From positions 1-54,260 of the forward strand of contig DYKD01000014.1 of assembly GCA_020722765.1 (NCBI GenBank): a stretch of 54,260 nt of DNA, written 5' to 3'. Source of the stretch: Brevinema andersonii. GTDB taxonomy: Bacteria > Spirochaetota > DYKD01. A program made the translations under genes and the position numbers. The notes under the pieces were generated by a model. The model did no database searches. It saw only the letters and a list, made by a program, of their open reading frames with translations, and was not told where the DNA came from. This document shows, one piece after another, positions 1 to 8,522 of the stretch (the stretch's first letter is position 1; each line of letters begins with the position of its first letter).

Positions 1-331
1 AGCAGGCCGCATTCACATCAAAAGCAGGAAGAATCGGAAGCTTCAAACGATCTGCAATAATGCTGGACTGATAAGGGAAAATACGTTCAGATGTTCCGCT
101 CGATGAAATGAGCAGGTCAGGAATCTTATTGGCAGCAGCAAGACACCTTCGGCTTGCTTCAACAGCCATATCAGATGCATGCATATCAGAAGGTGCTTTC
201 CTGCGTTCGTGGATTCCAGTCCTCTGGACAATCCACTCATCAGAAGTATCGACCATTCCCTCCAAATCTGCATTTGTGATTTTCTGGTCAGGCACGAAAG
301 CGCCGATGGAAACAATACCGATTTTACTCAT
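1..331 (-). CDS. fabH: 3-oxoacyl-ACP synthase III (FabH), N-terminal part, runs off the window
   Basis: The visible 110 residues are the N-terminal third of beta-ketoacyl-ACP synthase III, the cytoplasmic condensing enzyme that starts fatty-acid synthesis from acyl-CoA and malonyl-ACP. The sequence opens with a typical 'GIVSIGAFVPD' strand, carries the 'TSDEWIVQRTGIHERR' block (residues 29-44) that shapes the CoA pocket, and ends at the window edge with 'DVNAAC', where Cys110 is the catalytic thiolase-fold cysteine. The His and Asn partners lie outside the window. ATG at 331 is preceded by AGGAG lying inside the end of fapR, whose stop is only 2 nt upstream, so the two genes are translationally close and co-transcribed. 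Family assignment is firm; the rest of the gene cannot be judged. Confidence 0.95.
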   Translation of the reverse strand, partial: MSKIGIVSIGAFVPDQKITNADLEGMVDTSDEWIVQRTGIHERRKAPSDMHASDMAVEASRRCLAAANKIPDLLISSSGTSERIFPYQSSIIADRLKLPILPAFDVNAAC

Positions 332-333
332 TT

Positions 334-945
334 TTAATCTCCTGTTTTTTCCTGAGGGAATATATGTAGATGCGTTGCAGTGACCGGATCAAGTGAATAA
401 ATCATAAATGAACCTTCTAATACGGTTTTCTGCTGGGATTTGATTACGACTGTGACTTTTTTCTTATGATTCTTACTGCTAACGACCTTTGCTTTTGCAA
501 GGAGACGTTCTCCTACATAGGCAGGTGAGATGAACCGAACCTGGGTTTCAGCAGTCACAGCCATCTCAGAATCCACAATGGCATTTGCCAATGTGTTCGC
601 TTGGGCAAAGAGTAAATGTCCCCGGATGATTCCTGATTTCTTCAACCCCATGTTCTCTGTAGTCTCAAGCAGGGAAAGCCCTTCCTTATCCAATGTGATT
701 TCGAGAACTTCCCCAACAATCTCACTGTCAGATAATGACTTTGAATGATAAACAAGACTGTCCGGCATCTCCTTGCCACGTTTTCGCACTTCAGGAATGC
801 CTATCTTTCTCCTGTCAGAACGGACTGTATGTATGCTGGCATTGAGATTGGCAGCAAGCTCCTCGTCAGAAATAAAAGGATTCTTGACAACCTCTTCCAT
901 CACCTTTGTATGGCGAATCTGCATCATGTCATTTCGATGTGGCAT
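334..945 (-). CDS. fapR: Malonyl-CoA-responsive repressor FapR
   Basis: 203-residue transcription factor with an N-terminal DeoR-like helix-turn-helix (about residues 27-50) and a C-terminal hot-dog fold. The block 'RGHLLFAQAN' (108-117) matches the malonyl-CoA pocket of Bacillus FapR, including its conserved Arg and Asn. In Firmicutes FapR represses fatty-acid and phospholipid genes until malonyl-CoA accumulates. Here it is directly followed by fabH, so the same role is expected. The start at 945 (MPHRND) is chosen because upstream in-frame sequence carries the promoter; the ribosome site is weak (GTAGGTAG). The promoter and two FapR-box-like palindromes sit just upstream, so it probably represses itself. 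FapR is best known from Firmicutes, so its presence in a spirochaete-like genome is noteworthy. Confidence 0.9.
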   Translation of the reverse strand: MPHRNDMMQIRHTKVMEEVVKNPFISDEELAANLNASIHTVRSDRRKIGIPEVRKRGKEMPDSLVYHSKSLSDSEIVGEVLEITLDKEGLSLLETTENMGLKKSGIIRGHLLFAQANTLANAIVDSEMAVTAETQVRFISPAYVGERLLAKAKVVSSKNHKKKVTVVIKSQQKTVLEGSFMIYSLDPVTATHLHIFPQEKTGD

Positions 946-960
946 AATACTACCTACTGA
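944..960 (-). promoter_or_regulatory. Second FapR-box-like palindrome over the fapR start codon
   Basis: Read on the minus strand, TCAGTA-GGTAG-TATTAT matches 9 of 12 arm positions of the known FapR box TTAGTA-N5-TACTAA, with the exact 5-nt centre. It covers the ribosome site and start codon. It is weaker than the neighbouring site at 969-987 and could be fortuitous. Confidence 0.4.
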
Positions 961-968
961 TATAAACA

Positions 969-987
969 ACTTGTATAAGATACTAAT
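969..987 (-). promoter_or_regulatory. Candidate FapR operator overlapping the -10 box of fapR
   Basis: On the minus strand the sequence ATTAGTA-TCTTA-TACAAGT has the spacing and 10 of 12 arm bases of the Bacillus FapR consensus (TTAGTA-N5-TACTAA). It overlaps the -10 hexamer, the usual repressor position in FapR-controlled genes. The gene downstream is fapR itself, which supports autoregulation. Confidence 0.7.
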
Positions 988-1008
988 ATGACAAATGGGG
1001 AAAGTCAA
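980..1008 (-). promoter_or_regulatory. Sigma-70-type promoter of fapR-fabH
   Basis: TTGACT (1008-1003), a 17-nt spacer and TAGTAT (985-980) on the minus strand. The predicted transcription start near 973 gives a leader of about 28 nt. The -35 box lies 5 nt beyond the zapA stop codon at 1013, so the fapR operon starts right behind the upstream pheS-zapA operon with its own promoter. Confidence 0.7.
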
Positions 1009-1012
1009 ATAT

Positions 1013-1294
1013 TTAGAAAAACTCTTCCAGTTTTTTCAATATAACATCAACCCGGTCAGCCAGAACCTGGGAATTATCTTTTTCTTTGGCAAGCATAAGC
1101 TCTTCCGCTATGTTCAGTGCGGCCAGAACAGCCACTTTCTTATAACTGGCCATAGGCAACCTGCGGTTGACTTCACGCATTTTCAAGTCCACATATCTGG
1201 CAATCTCTTCCAGCTTCTCTAACGGCTGGTCTCCTGCCAATGTATATTCCTCGTTAAGAATCGTGGCATTCAAAATATTTTTAGGTTCATCCAT
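1013..1294 (-). CDS. zapA: Cell division protein ZapA
   Basis: 93-residue ZapA-family protein. ZapA is a small cytoplasmic dimer/tetramer that crosslinks FtsZ protofilaments at the division ring. The N-terminal beta part ('LNATILNEEYTLAG') is followed by the family helix 'LEEIARYVDLKMREV' and by the long C-terminal helix that forms the dimer coiled coil ('VAVLAALNIAEEL...'). Length is normal. It is the last gene of the pheS-pheT-coiled-coil-zapA run, 12 nt after the coiled-coil gene. The pheT-zapA neighbourhood is seen in many bacteria, which supports the call. Confidence 0.88.
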   Translation of the reverse strand: MDEPKNILNATILNEEYTLAGDQPLEKLEEIARYVDLKMREVNRRLPMASYKKVAVLAALNIAEELMLAKEKDNSQVLADRVDVILKKLEEFF

Positions 1295-1306
1295 AAGACA
1301 CTTCCC

Positions 1307-2350
1307 TTAGATCAGATCATCCTTAGAATTCTTCTTGATTTTGGCAGGATTCATGTCCGTCTCATTGCCATTATCATCAAAATTGAAAAGCAGGACATCC
1401 GCATCCTCATCCGGTATTATCCTTTTCTTGATTATCTTCACCTTAGGTTCTGCCTTGCGAACAGAATCTTCTGACATTCCTAAAGCGGTCACCTTTTCAT
1501 CTTTTTCTTCTTCTTTTTCTTCTTCTTTTTCAACATCCTCGGTCGCCCCTTCATCCAGACTGTCACCTTCGGGTGTCTCTTCAACTTCGTCCATCTCTTT
1601 CCACTCGTCTTCCAATTCAACAGTTGGAGGAATCGGATCAACATCATCAGGAGTTCCATCAAGCCTGTCGTCAGGAAGCTCTTCCTCAATTTCTATTTCT
1701 TCCTCTTCAGCTCCCGCATCTTTCCCTGTTGAACCATCGTCAATTTCCTGTTCCTCTTCTAATCCCGAATCAGTACCTTCCATATCTTCAATTTCTGAAA
1801 CATCTTCACTGTCCATGGTAGAATCATCTTCATCGTCGTCTGGAATATCTTCCAATTCTTTCAAGACAAGTTCAACACGTTCCTTTATTTCAGAAACAGG
1901 TCTCCTGCTGTCTTCCAATTCTTTCCTTAATTTATCACATTCGATATGAAGCTTCCCATATTTCTCTTTTTCAAAAGCGATCTGGTCTTTCAAAATGACA
2001 TTTTCTTCCGTAATTTCGGAATGATCCTGAACAGTGTGGTTTGCCAATTCTTCCTTTAAAAGCGCATGATCCTGTTCAAGAACTTCATATTTTCCTGTCA
2101 AATCCTTTTTCTCGATTTCCCATCTGGAACGCTCATCCCTTTCAGATTGTATCTGACCTTCCAATAAAGCACATGTTTCTCTTAATGCATTTATTTCTGA
2201 TGAAAAAGCCGTAGCAGAAACACTGTTCTCCCGAAGTTCCGTATTTTCCTTCATAAGATCAGAAACCCGCCGCTTCTCCTTCACAAGAAGATCCAGCACT
2301 CTTCCAATCTTCATCTCGAGGATCGTCAGTTTGTCCAAGACTCCCGACAT
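1307..2350 (-). CDS. Coiled-coil protein with long acidic linker, unknown function
   Basis: 347 residues, not recognised as a named family. The N-terminal half (about residues 1-170) is heptad-rich coiled coil ('LEMKIGRVLDLLVKEKRRV', 'ENTELREN') resembling the short ZapB/septation coiled coils. The following 120 or so residues are dominated by Asp and Glu with Ser/Gly, including a run of alternating 'EEEKEEEKDEK'. The C-terminus is basic ('KVKIIKKRIIP') and ends in 'KKNSKDDLI'. No signal peptide or membrane segment, so it should be cytoplasmic. ATG at 2350 is preferred over the ATG at 2362 because GGAGGGA lies 4-10 nt before it. Its place between pheT and zapA suggests a division role, but that is inference. 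Confidence 0.75.
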   Translation of the reverse strand: MSGVLDKLTILEMKIGRVLDLLVKEKRRVSDLMKENTELRENSVSATAFSSEINALRETCALLEGQIQSERDERSRWEIEKKDLTGKYEVLEQDHALLKEELANHTVQDHSEITEENVILKDQIAFEKEKYGKLHIECDKLRKELEDSRRPVSEIKERVELVLKELEDIPDDDEDDSTMDSEDVSEIEDMEGTDSGLEEEQEIDDGSTGKDAGAEEEEIEIEEELPDDRLDGTPDDVDPIPPTVELEDEWKEMDEVEETPEGDSLDEGATEDVEKEEEKEEEKDEKVTALGMSEDSVRKAEPKVKIIKKRIIPDEDADVLLFNFDDNGNETDMNPAKIKKNSKDDLI

Positions 2351-2363
2351 GACTCCCTCCATC

Positions 2364-4427
2364 CTATCTTAATCTAAGCTTCAAGCCTTCTGTCAGACCT
2401 TTGACCACAACAGCCATCTGCGATGAGATTTCCGTATCACTAAGAGGTTTATCCTTGTCATTCTTCAGCTTCACACTGAATGTGAGGCTCAGTTCATCAG
2501 GACCCAAATTCCCACCTTTGAAAATATCAACAAGATCAACACTTTCAACAGACTCATGGGAACGGATTGACTGGGCGACCTTTGAATACTCCATACTTAC
2601 CGGGACAACTAGAGAAAGATCCCTGCGAACAGGATGGAACTTTTCCAGATGTTTGAAAAGGATCTTCTTCCCAATTCCTGAAAGCAGATCTGCGAGGGAA
2701 AGCTCTGCCACAAATACTGATTCGTTCATATCCTTCATATCAAGAAGAGCGCGTTTCTGATAATCCAGTTCACCAAGAAATCCGATGCATTTCCCATCCA
2801 CAATAATATCAGCGGATTTCCCTTTATTCAGAAATCCGGTTTTTGACCTAACAAAAGAAGCTTCAGCTCCGAAATATCCCAATACGATCTCAATGATTCC
2901 TTTCAGATCAAAAAAATCCCACGATTCTTCAATCTTGTTTCCGCTTTTCTTCTGTTTTAATCCACAAAGCAGGAGACCAAGTTTCAACTCCTGCTCGGAT
3001 TTCTTTGCTTCACTGAACGAAAAGACGTTTCCAATCTCAAAAAAACCAAGGTCCCTATTTAGAAAGCGGTCATTCGCCTGTAAAGACAGCAGAAGACCTG
3101 AAAGCAATTCTGTCCTCATAATGTCCTGTGTGCTATCCAATGGATTGACAAGTCTTACAGGAGCATTCCTGATGAGACCCATCTTATCACAAAACGCGAA
3201 AGGAACAAAACTATAGTTCAAGGCTTCACGCAGACCAGCACCTTTCAGGAGATGCCGCAAAGCGACACCAGCATCATATTCTTTTCTAAACGTATCATAA
3301 AGCCCGGGTGTAGGTGCAGCATCAGGCAAAAGCACAGGAACCTTATCAAATCCTGTTACACGTGCCACTTCTTCAATAATATCAATCTCATGCTCAATAT
3401 CAGGTCTATAGGAAGGAATTCCAATTTCGACTGTTTCAGCTTTTTCATCCACATGCCTGATTTCAGCGCCTATCCTGCGGATGATTTCAAGTGCAGATTG
3501 GAACGCTACAGGAATACCTATGATCTGCTCATATCTCCTGTTCCTGTACGAAACAGAGCGTGATTCGATTTTTTTGGGATAGATATCCTTGACAACCGAA
3601 ACCTTGGCACGAGGATTCAACTGGAGAACAAGTTCAGCAGCCCGAAGAACAGCTTTTATAGTGCAGTCATAGTCAGCGCCCCGCTCAAACCTGTGCGACG
3701 CTTCTGTGTGCATACCCAGTTTACGGGAAGTCTTCCGCACAGAAACAGGATTGAAATAAGCCGCTTCCAAAAGGATATTTTTTGTCCTATCATTGATTTC
3801 AGAATTCGCTCCACCCATCACACCTGCCACAGCAACAGGCTTTTCCGCATCTGCTATGACAAGCATGTCTGTTGAAAGCTCGCGCGCATTTCCATCCAAA
3901 GTCTGTATCTTCTCCCCTTTTTTTGCTCTTCGAACAATAATCTTTTTTCCACCTAAGAGATCGAAATCAAAAGCATGAAGAGGATGACCAAGTTCCAACA
4001 ACACATAATTTGTGATGTCCACAATCGTATTTATGGCACGGATACCGCAATTCTCAAGCCGTTCCTTCATCCATGAGGGAGACTCTTCCACTTTGATTCC
4101 TTCAACGATGATCCCTGAATAACGTGGACAGAGGTCTGCATCTTCAATCGAAATATTTGGAACAAGATTTGAGTTCGCAGCTTTGGAAATATCCGCATCA
4201 GTCTTTTTCAAGGGAGCGTCATCAAAGAGGGAGACTTCCCTTGCAATGCCGAAAACACTGAGAGAGTCCGCTTTGTTCGGCGTCAGGTTGATATCAAGGA
4301 CAGTATCCTTATCTTTCTTATGCATGCCTTCCACTTCCAATCCGATCATGGTCAATTTGTGAGCCAGATCTTCCGGTGAAAGTTTTGTAGGAATGAATTC
4401 TTTTACCCAATCATATGTGACAATCAT
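2364..4427 (-). CDS. pheT: Phenylalanyl-tRNA synthetase beta subunit, short form without the tRNA-binding OB domain
   Basis: 687-residue beta subunit of the bacterial-type alpha2beta2 PheRS. Recognisable parts are the B1 domain (start 'MIVTYDWVKEFIP', resuming at 'LDINLTPNKADSLSVFGIARE'), the B3/4 editing domain ('HPLHAFDFDLL', 'VAGVMGGANSEI'), the B5 fold, the catalytic-like core and the C-terminal ferredoxin-fold anticodon domain ('FHPVRRDLSLVVP'). Usual length is about 790. The whole EMAP/OB-fold tRNA-binding insert that normally splits B1 (about residues 40-150) is missing: the sequence jumps from 'EVEGMHKKD' to 'TVLDINLTP'. The start overlaps no gene but its AGGAG sits on the pheS stop, so the subunits are translationally coupled. 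Confidence 0.95.
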   Translation of the reverse strand: MIVTYDWVKEFIPTKLSPEDLAHKLTMIGLEVEGMHKKDKDTVLDINLTPNKADSLSVFGIAREVSLFDDAPLKKTDADISKAANSNLVPNISIEDADLCPRYSGIIVEGIKVEESPSWMKERLENCGIRAINTIVDITNYVLLELGHPLHAFDFDLLGGKKIIVRRAKKGEKIQTLDGNARELSTDMLVIADAEKPVAVAGVMGGANSEINDRTKNILLEAAYFNPVSVRKTSRKLGMHTEASHRFERGADYDCTIKAVLRAAELVLQLNPRAKVSVVKDIYPKKIESRSVSYRNRRYEQIIGIPVAFQSALEIIRRIGAEIRHVDEKAETVEIGIPSYRPDIEHEIDIIEEVARVTGFDKVPVLLPDAAPTPGLYDTFRKEYDAGVALRHLLKGAGLREALNYSFVPFAFCDKMGLIRNAPVRLVNPLDSTQDIMRTELLSGLLLSLQANDRFLNRDLGFFEIGNVFSFSEAKKSEQELKLGLLLCGLKQKKSGNKIEESWDFFDLKGIIEIVLGYFGAEASFVRSKTGFLNKGKSADIIVDGKCIGFLGELDYQKRALLDMKDMNESVFVAELSLADLLSGIGKKILFKHLEKFHPVRRDLSLVVPVSMEYSKVAQSIRSHESVESVDLVDIFKGGNLGPDELSLTFSVKLKNDKDKPLSDTEISSQMAVVVKGLTEGLKLRLR

Positions 4428-4430
4428 CTC

Positions 4431-5453
4431 TTACTCCTGGAATTGGTCGAGAAAACGGATGTCGTTCCCATAATAAAGGCGGATATCATTGACCGCATAT
4501 TTGAGCATGGCAACGCGCTCCATGCCTATGCCGAATGCGAATCCCTGATATTTCTCATAATCGTATTTTACGGATTTGAACACTGCAGGATGAACCATTC
4601 CTGAACCAAGAATTTCCAGCCAACCAGTTCCTTTGCACGTGGGACATCCCTTGCCTCTACAGATGACACACTGCACATCAACCTCTGCGCTGGGTTCAGT
4701 ATAAGGAAAGTAGGAAGGTCTGAAACGCACTTTCAAATCAGCACCGAACAGTTCCTGAAGCACATAAGTGAGTGTCCCTTTTAGATGAGCGAAAGTGGTC
4801 TTTTCTGTGATGAGTAAGCCTTCAATCTGCTGGAACATGGGGATATGGCTGATGTCATCATCACGGCGGTAAACTTTGCCAGGTGCGATAATCGCAACAG
4901 GAGGCTGCTGTTTTTCCATGATACGGACTTGGACTGCGGAAGTGTGAGTACGTAGAAGCTGGTTGTTTTCAACATAGAAAGTGTCCTGCATGTCCCGTGC
5001 AGGATGCGCTTCTGGCATATTGAGAGCTTCAAAATTATAATAATCGACTTCCACCTCAGGTCCGTAAACCACGGAAAAGCCGATCTTCTTAAAAATCTCA
5101 ACAAGCTCCATCATCACAAGATTGATGGGATGTATAGTGCCAAGCGCAGGTTTCCTGCCAGGTAGAGTGACATCAACCTGTTCTGACTGTTCCAGTTTCG
5201 CAAACTTGGAACTTTCCAATTCAGACTTGCGCACGGAAATCTTTTCAAGGATTTCATCTTTTACCTTGTTCGCCAAAGCACCTATGCGGGGCCGTTCTTC
5301 CTTAGACAAGGTTGAAAGCGATTTGAGAATTTCTGTCATCACACCATTCCTACCCATGACTTGAACCCGGATATTCTCCAGATCCTTGTCATCTGCAGTA
5401 GCACTGATGCGCGCTAGAAAATCCTCCCGAACTTTGCTGATTCTTTCTTCCAT
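4431..5453 (-). CDS. pheS: Phenylalanyl-tRNA synthetase alpha subunit
   Basis: 340-residue catalytic subunit of PheRS, which charges tRNA-Phe. After an N-terminal coiled coil (1-85), class II motif 2 appears as 'YRRDDDISHIPMFQQIEG' (195-212) and motif 3 as 'GFAFGIGMERVAML' (304-317). Between them is a four-cysteine knuckle (Cys262, 265, 270, 273; 'CxxCxxxxCxxC') found in a subset of bacterial PheS and likely zinc-binding. ATG 5453 is chosen because it aligns with family N-termini; an in-frame extension to 5567 would run through the divergent promoter region. First gene of pheS-pheT-coiled-coil-zapA and divergent from glyQ. Confidence 0.95.
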   Translation of the reverse strand: MEERISKVREDFLARISATADDKDLENIRVQVMGRNGVMTEILKSLSTLSKEERPRIGALANKVKDEILEKISVRKSELESSKFAKLEQSEQVDVTLPGRKPALGTIHPINLVMMELVEIFKKIGFSVVYGPEVEVDYYNFEALNMPEAHPARDMQDTFYVENNQLLRTHTSAVQVRIMEKQQPPVAIIAPGKVYRRDDDISHIPMFQQIEGLLITEKTTFAHLKGTLTYVLQELFGADLKVRFRPSYFPYTEPSAEVDVQCVICRGKGCPTCKGTGWLEILGSGMVHPAVFKSVKYDYEKYQGFAFGIGMERVAMLKYAVNDIRLYYGNDIRFLDQFQE

Positions 5454-5527
5454 AAATACAAACCGTCCTGTATAATCATTTGATGTATTCTTCTTAATAT
5501 AATACATGTTTCCTGCCTTTTCTATTT

Positions 5528-5555
5528 TTGACATTTTGCCGAAAAAACCTATATT
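5528..5555 (+). promoter_or_regulatory. Promoter of glyQ-glyS
   Basis: TTGACA (5528-5533), 16-nt spacer, TATATT (5550-5555), with an overlapping alternative -10 TATTAT at 5552-5557. The predicted start near 5562 leaves a leader of about 23 nt before the TTG codon. It lies in the 131-bp divergent gap with pheS. Confidence 0.7.
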
Positions 5556-5584
5556 ATAAACCATCACAAACCAAGGATACTATC

Positions 5585-6463
5585 TTGAATTTCCAAGAAA
5601 TGATTTTAAAACTGAATGAATACTGGGCAAAGCAGGGGTGCCTAAACGTTCAAGGATATGACCTTGAGGTCGGTGCTGGAACTTTCAATCCGTCAACTTT
5701 CTTGCGTGCTCTTGGTCCTGAACCTTGGGCTGCAGCTTATGTTCAACCTTCTCGTAGACCTACTGACGGACGATATGGGGACAATCCAAACAGACTCCAG
5801 CATTACTACCAATACCAGGTCGTGATGAAACCAGCACCTGCCAACATACAAGACCTCTATCTGAAAAGTCTGGAAGCTCTCGGCATCAAACTTGAAGAAC
5901 ATGATATCAGGTTTGTTGAAGACGACTGGGAATCCCCGACTCTTGGAGCGTGGGGGTTAGGATGGGAAGTGTGGCTTGACGGAATGGAGATCACACAATA
6001 TACATATTTCCAACAAGTGGGGGGAATCGCTCTTCAACCTATTACAGTCGAACTCACTTATGGGATAGAACGGATTGCCATGTACATCCAGAACAAGAAT
6101 TCGGTTTTTGACATCATGTGGAATGACAAAATCACTTATGGACAGGTCCATCACAGGGATGAAGTCCAGTTCTCAAAATATAATTTTGAAGTTGCGAATG
6201 TGGATATGTACAAGCAGGTCTTCGGATCCTATGAGGCTGAAGTTGACAAATGCCTTGCTGCAGGGATTGTTTTACCCGCCTATGACTTCGTACTTAAGGC
6301 TTCCCATGCCTTCAACATATTGGATGCACGCGGAGCTATCAGTGTAACAGAACGGACCACATACATCAAACGTGTGCGCGATCTTGCAAAAAAATGCGCT
6401 GAAGCCTATATCGAACTACGTAAATCACTCGAACATCCCCTTGTGAGCGGAGCTAACAGATGA
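5585..6463 (+). CDS. glyQ: Glycyl-tRNA synthetase alpha subunit
   Basis: 292-residue catalytic subunit of the bacterial alpha2beta2 GlyRS. The opening '[18 protein letters not shown]' and the hallmark '[19 protein letters not shown]' place it firmly. A TTG start at 5585 is chosen because the family begins with this segment, AAGGA lies 7 nt upstream, and the promoter occupies the region where a longer in-frame reading would begin (5528). The stop overlaps the glyS start by ATGA, so the subunits are coupled. Borrelia and Treponema use the unrelated single-chain alpha2 GlyRS instead, so this type separates the genome from those lineages. Confidence 0.95.
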   Translation: MNFQEMILKLNEYWAKQGCLNVQGYDLEVGAGTFNPSTFLRALGPEPWAAAYVQPSRRPTDGRYGDNPNRLQHYYQYQVVMKPAPANIQDLYLKSLEALGIKLEEHDIRFVEDDWESPTLGAWGLGWEVWLDGMEITQYTYFQQVGGIALQPITVELTYGIERIAMYIQNKNSVFDIMWNDKITYGQVHHRDEVQFSKYNFEVANVDMYKQVFGSYEAEVDKCLAAGIVLPAYDFVLKASHAFNILDARGAISVTERTTYIKRVRDLAKKCAEAYIELRKSLEHPLVSGANR

Positions 6464-8517
6464 AAAAAGACTTACTTCTGGAAATATTCAGTGAAGACCT
6501 ACCTGCAGGCGTAGCTCTTTCAGGCATCAACCAGATCAAACAGAACGCAGAAGAAATCCTGCTTTCCTTAGACTTAAAATACGAATCCGTCCAATCCTAC
6601 GGAACACCTCGCCGGATCGTATTGCACATAAAGAACCTTGATGAGCAACAGACAGATAAGACCATCAAAAAAACAGGCCCCTCAAAATCCGCTGCCATGG
6701 ACAAGGAAGGGAAATATACGCAAGCAGCCCTGGGATTCGCTAAAGCAGCAGGAATCGCTCCTGAAAAACTCCAGTTTACAAAAACTGAAAAAGGCGAAGT
6801 CCTTTACGCTGAACAGGAAGTAAAAGGCAAACAGACAAAGGAACTCATCCCCCAGATTTTTAACGACCTGTTCAGGAAATTCCATTTTGCAAAAACCATG
6901 TACTGGGACGAGACCAAATTCAATTATCCACGTCCGCTGCGTGGCCTTCTTGCTTTTTGGGGCAATGAGGTCGTGGATTATTCCATTGCTGGACTGAAAG
7001 CATCGAACATCACTTATGGACACCGCTTTCTTGCTGGGAACAGGAAAATCACTGTCAAAGATATTCCTGATTATTTCAAGCAACTTGCTGAAGCCTCTGT
7101 CATGCTTGATCCTCTGGAACGTGAAAAGCGCATACAGGAATCTGGACAGAAAGAGCTTCCGGCGGGATTGACAGCACGGTTTGACAAGGCACTGCTCGAT
7201 GTTGTTGTCCATCTTGTGGAATTTCCTATTCCTCAGGTCTGTGAGTTTGACACAAAGTTCCTATCCCTTCCATCCGCAATCACACTTCTGGAAATGAAAA
7301 GCCATCAGAAATACTTCCCTGTTTTTGACACGGCAGGAAAACTTTCAAACAAATTCCTTGTCATTCTTAACAATGCAAAAAGCAAGTTCACACAGGAAGG
7401 CAACCAACGTGTTGTGACTGCGCGTCTCAAAGACGCTGAATTTTTCATTACAGAAGACATGAAAGTAAAATCCTTAGCTGACTATAACAACGGTTTGAAA
7501 AATGTCCTGCAGCACAAGGATATTGGGACTTTGGCTGACAGGCTTGATCGCATACGAAAAGTGACTGATATCATTGTTTCAGAACTGAAAATTGCTGATT
7601 CCACTGACATAAAACGGACTGCTGAACTCTGCAAGGCTGACCTTCTTTCCAAAGCAGTCTTTGAATTCACTGAACTACAAGGCGTGATTGGCGGAGAATA
7701 TGCCTTACGTCTGGGAGAAAAAGCAGAAGTGGCTAAAGGAATTGAGGAACATTACAAACCTCTTGGTGCTGATGATTCCATCCCTTCAAGCATGACAGGC
7801 TGTGTAGTCGGTCTGGCTGATAAGATTGATACGATCTGTTCAGGTTTTTCAGCAGGATTGAAACCTACAAGTTCAAAAGATCCTTATCAGATGCGGAGAG
7901 CCGCGTTCGGTGTCATAAAAATTTTGATAGACAAGAAACTGGAAATTGACTTGAAAAAAATCCTTTCAAAAGCCATTGAAATACTGAAAAATCCAGACCA
8001 AAAAATCCTTCCCGAGATTCTCGATTTTTTCAAAGGCAGGATGGAGACTGTTTTTGGTGACCGTGGAATCACTTATGACGAGATTGATGCTATCCTTTCA
8101 GCTGACTTCTCAAACATCTACGAAGCATTCCTGAAAATATCCGTTCTCCATGAAAATAGGAAGAAAGACGATTTTGTAAAACTCATTACAGGTCTGAAGA
8201 GGATGTCCAATATATTGAAGGATGTGAAAGAATTCAAGACAACAGATGCAGGAAAGCTGGTAGACCAGGAAGAGAAGGATCTCTATAAGTTCTATCAGGA
8301 AAAGAAAGCCGCCTGCGCAGAACCAATCAAAAAACGCGATTTTGCTACTGTTTTCAGACACCTTGCTTCTTTCAAACCTGTGGTTGACAGGTTCTTTGAC
8401 AAAGTGATGGTCATGGCAGAGGATGTATCCTTGAAAGAGAACAGGCTTGCACTATTGCATGAGACTTCCAGTCTCTTCCGCAGCGTGCTGGATTTTGACA
8501 AGATCATTATCAAATAA
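6460..8517 (+). CDS. glyS: Glycyl-tRNA synthetase beta subunit
   Basis: 685-residue tRNA-binding subunit of heterotetrameric GlyRS. The N-terminus '[13 protein letters not shown]' (normally 'LLVEIGTEELP') and the '[13 protein letters not shown]' region are typical. The central HD-like part ('[20 protein letters not shown]') and the C-terminal anticodon-binding DALR-like region ('[18 protein letters not shown]') are all present. Length is close to the family norm (about 690). It overlaps glyQ by 4 nt. The gene ends 5 nt before the convergent GH3 stop; only a very short hairpin (AAGGA/TCCTT, 8516-8531) lies there, so transcript ends may overlap. Confidence 0.95.
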   Translation: MKKDLLLEIFSEDLPAGVALSGINQIKQNAEEILLSLDLKYESVQSYGTPRRIVLHIKNLDEQQTDKTIKKTGPSKSAAMDKEGKYTQAALGFAKAAGIAPEKLQFTKTEKGEVLYAEQEVKGKQTKELIPQIFNDLFRKFHFAKTMYWDETKFNYPRPLRGLLAFWGNEVVDYSIAGLKASNITYGHRFLAGNRKITVKDIPDYFKQLAEASVMLDPLEREKRIQESGQKELPAGLTARFDKALLDVVVHLVEFPIPQVCEFDTKFLSLPSAITLLEMKSHQKYFPVFDTAGKLSNKFLVILNNAKSKFTQEGNQRVVTARLKDAEFFITEDMKVKSLADYNNGLKNVLQHKDIGTLADRLDRIRKVTDIIVSELKIADSTDIKRTAELCKADLLSKAVFEFTELQGVIGGEYALRLGEKAEVAKGIEEHYKPLGADDSIPSSMTGCVVGLADKIDTICSGFSAGLKPTSSKDPYQMRRAAFGVIKILIDKKLEIDLKKILSKAIEILKNPDQKILPEILDFFKGRMETVFGDRGITYDEIDAILSADFSNIYEAFLKISVLHENRKKDDFVKLITGLKRMSNILKDVKEFKTTDAGKLVDQEEKDLYKFYQEKKAACAEPIKKRDFATVFRHLASFKPVVDRFFDKVMVMAEDVSLKENRLALLHETSSLFRSVLDFDKIIIK

Positions 8518-8522
8518 GGAAA

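Noticed and set aside
1335-1949. Long plus-strand Ser-rich reading frame (204 codons) opposite the coiled-coil gene
   Set aside because: It is the antisense of the Asp/Glu-rich linker (GAA/GAT read back as TTC/ATC and TCT/TCA), has no ribosome site and matches no family.
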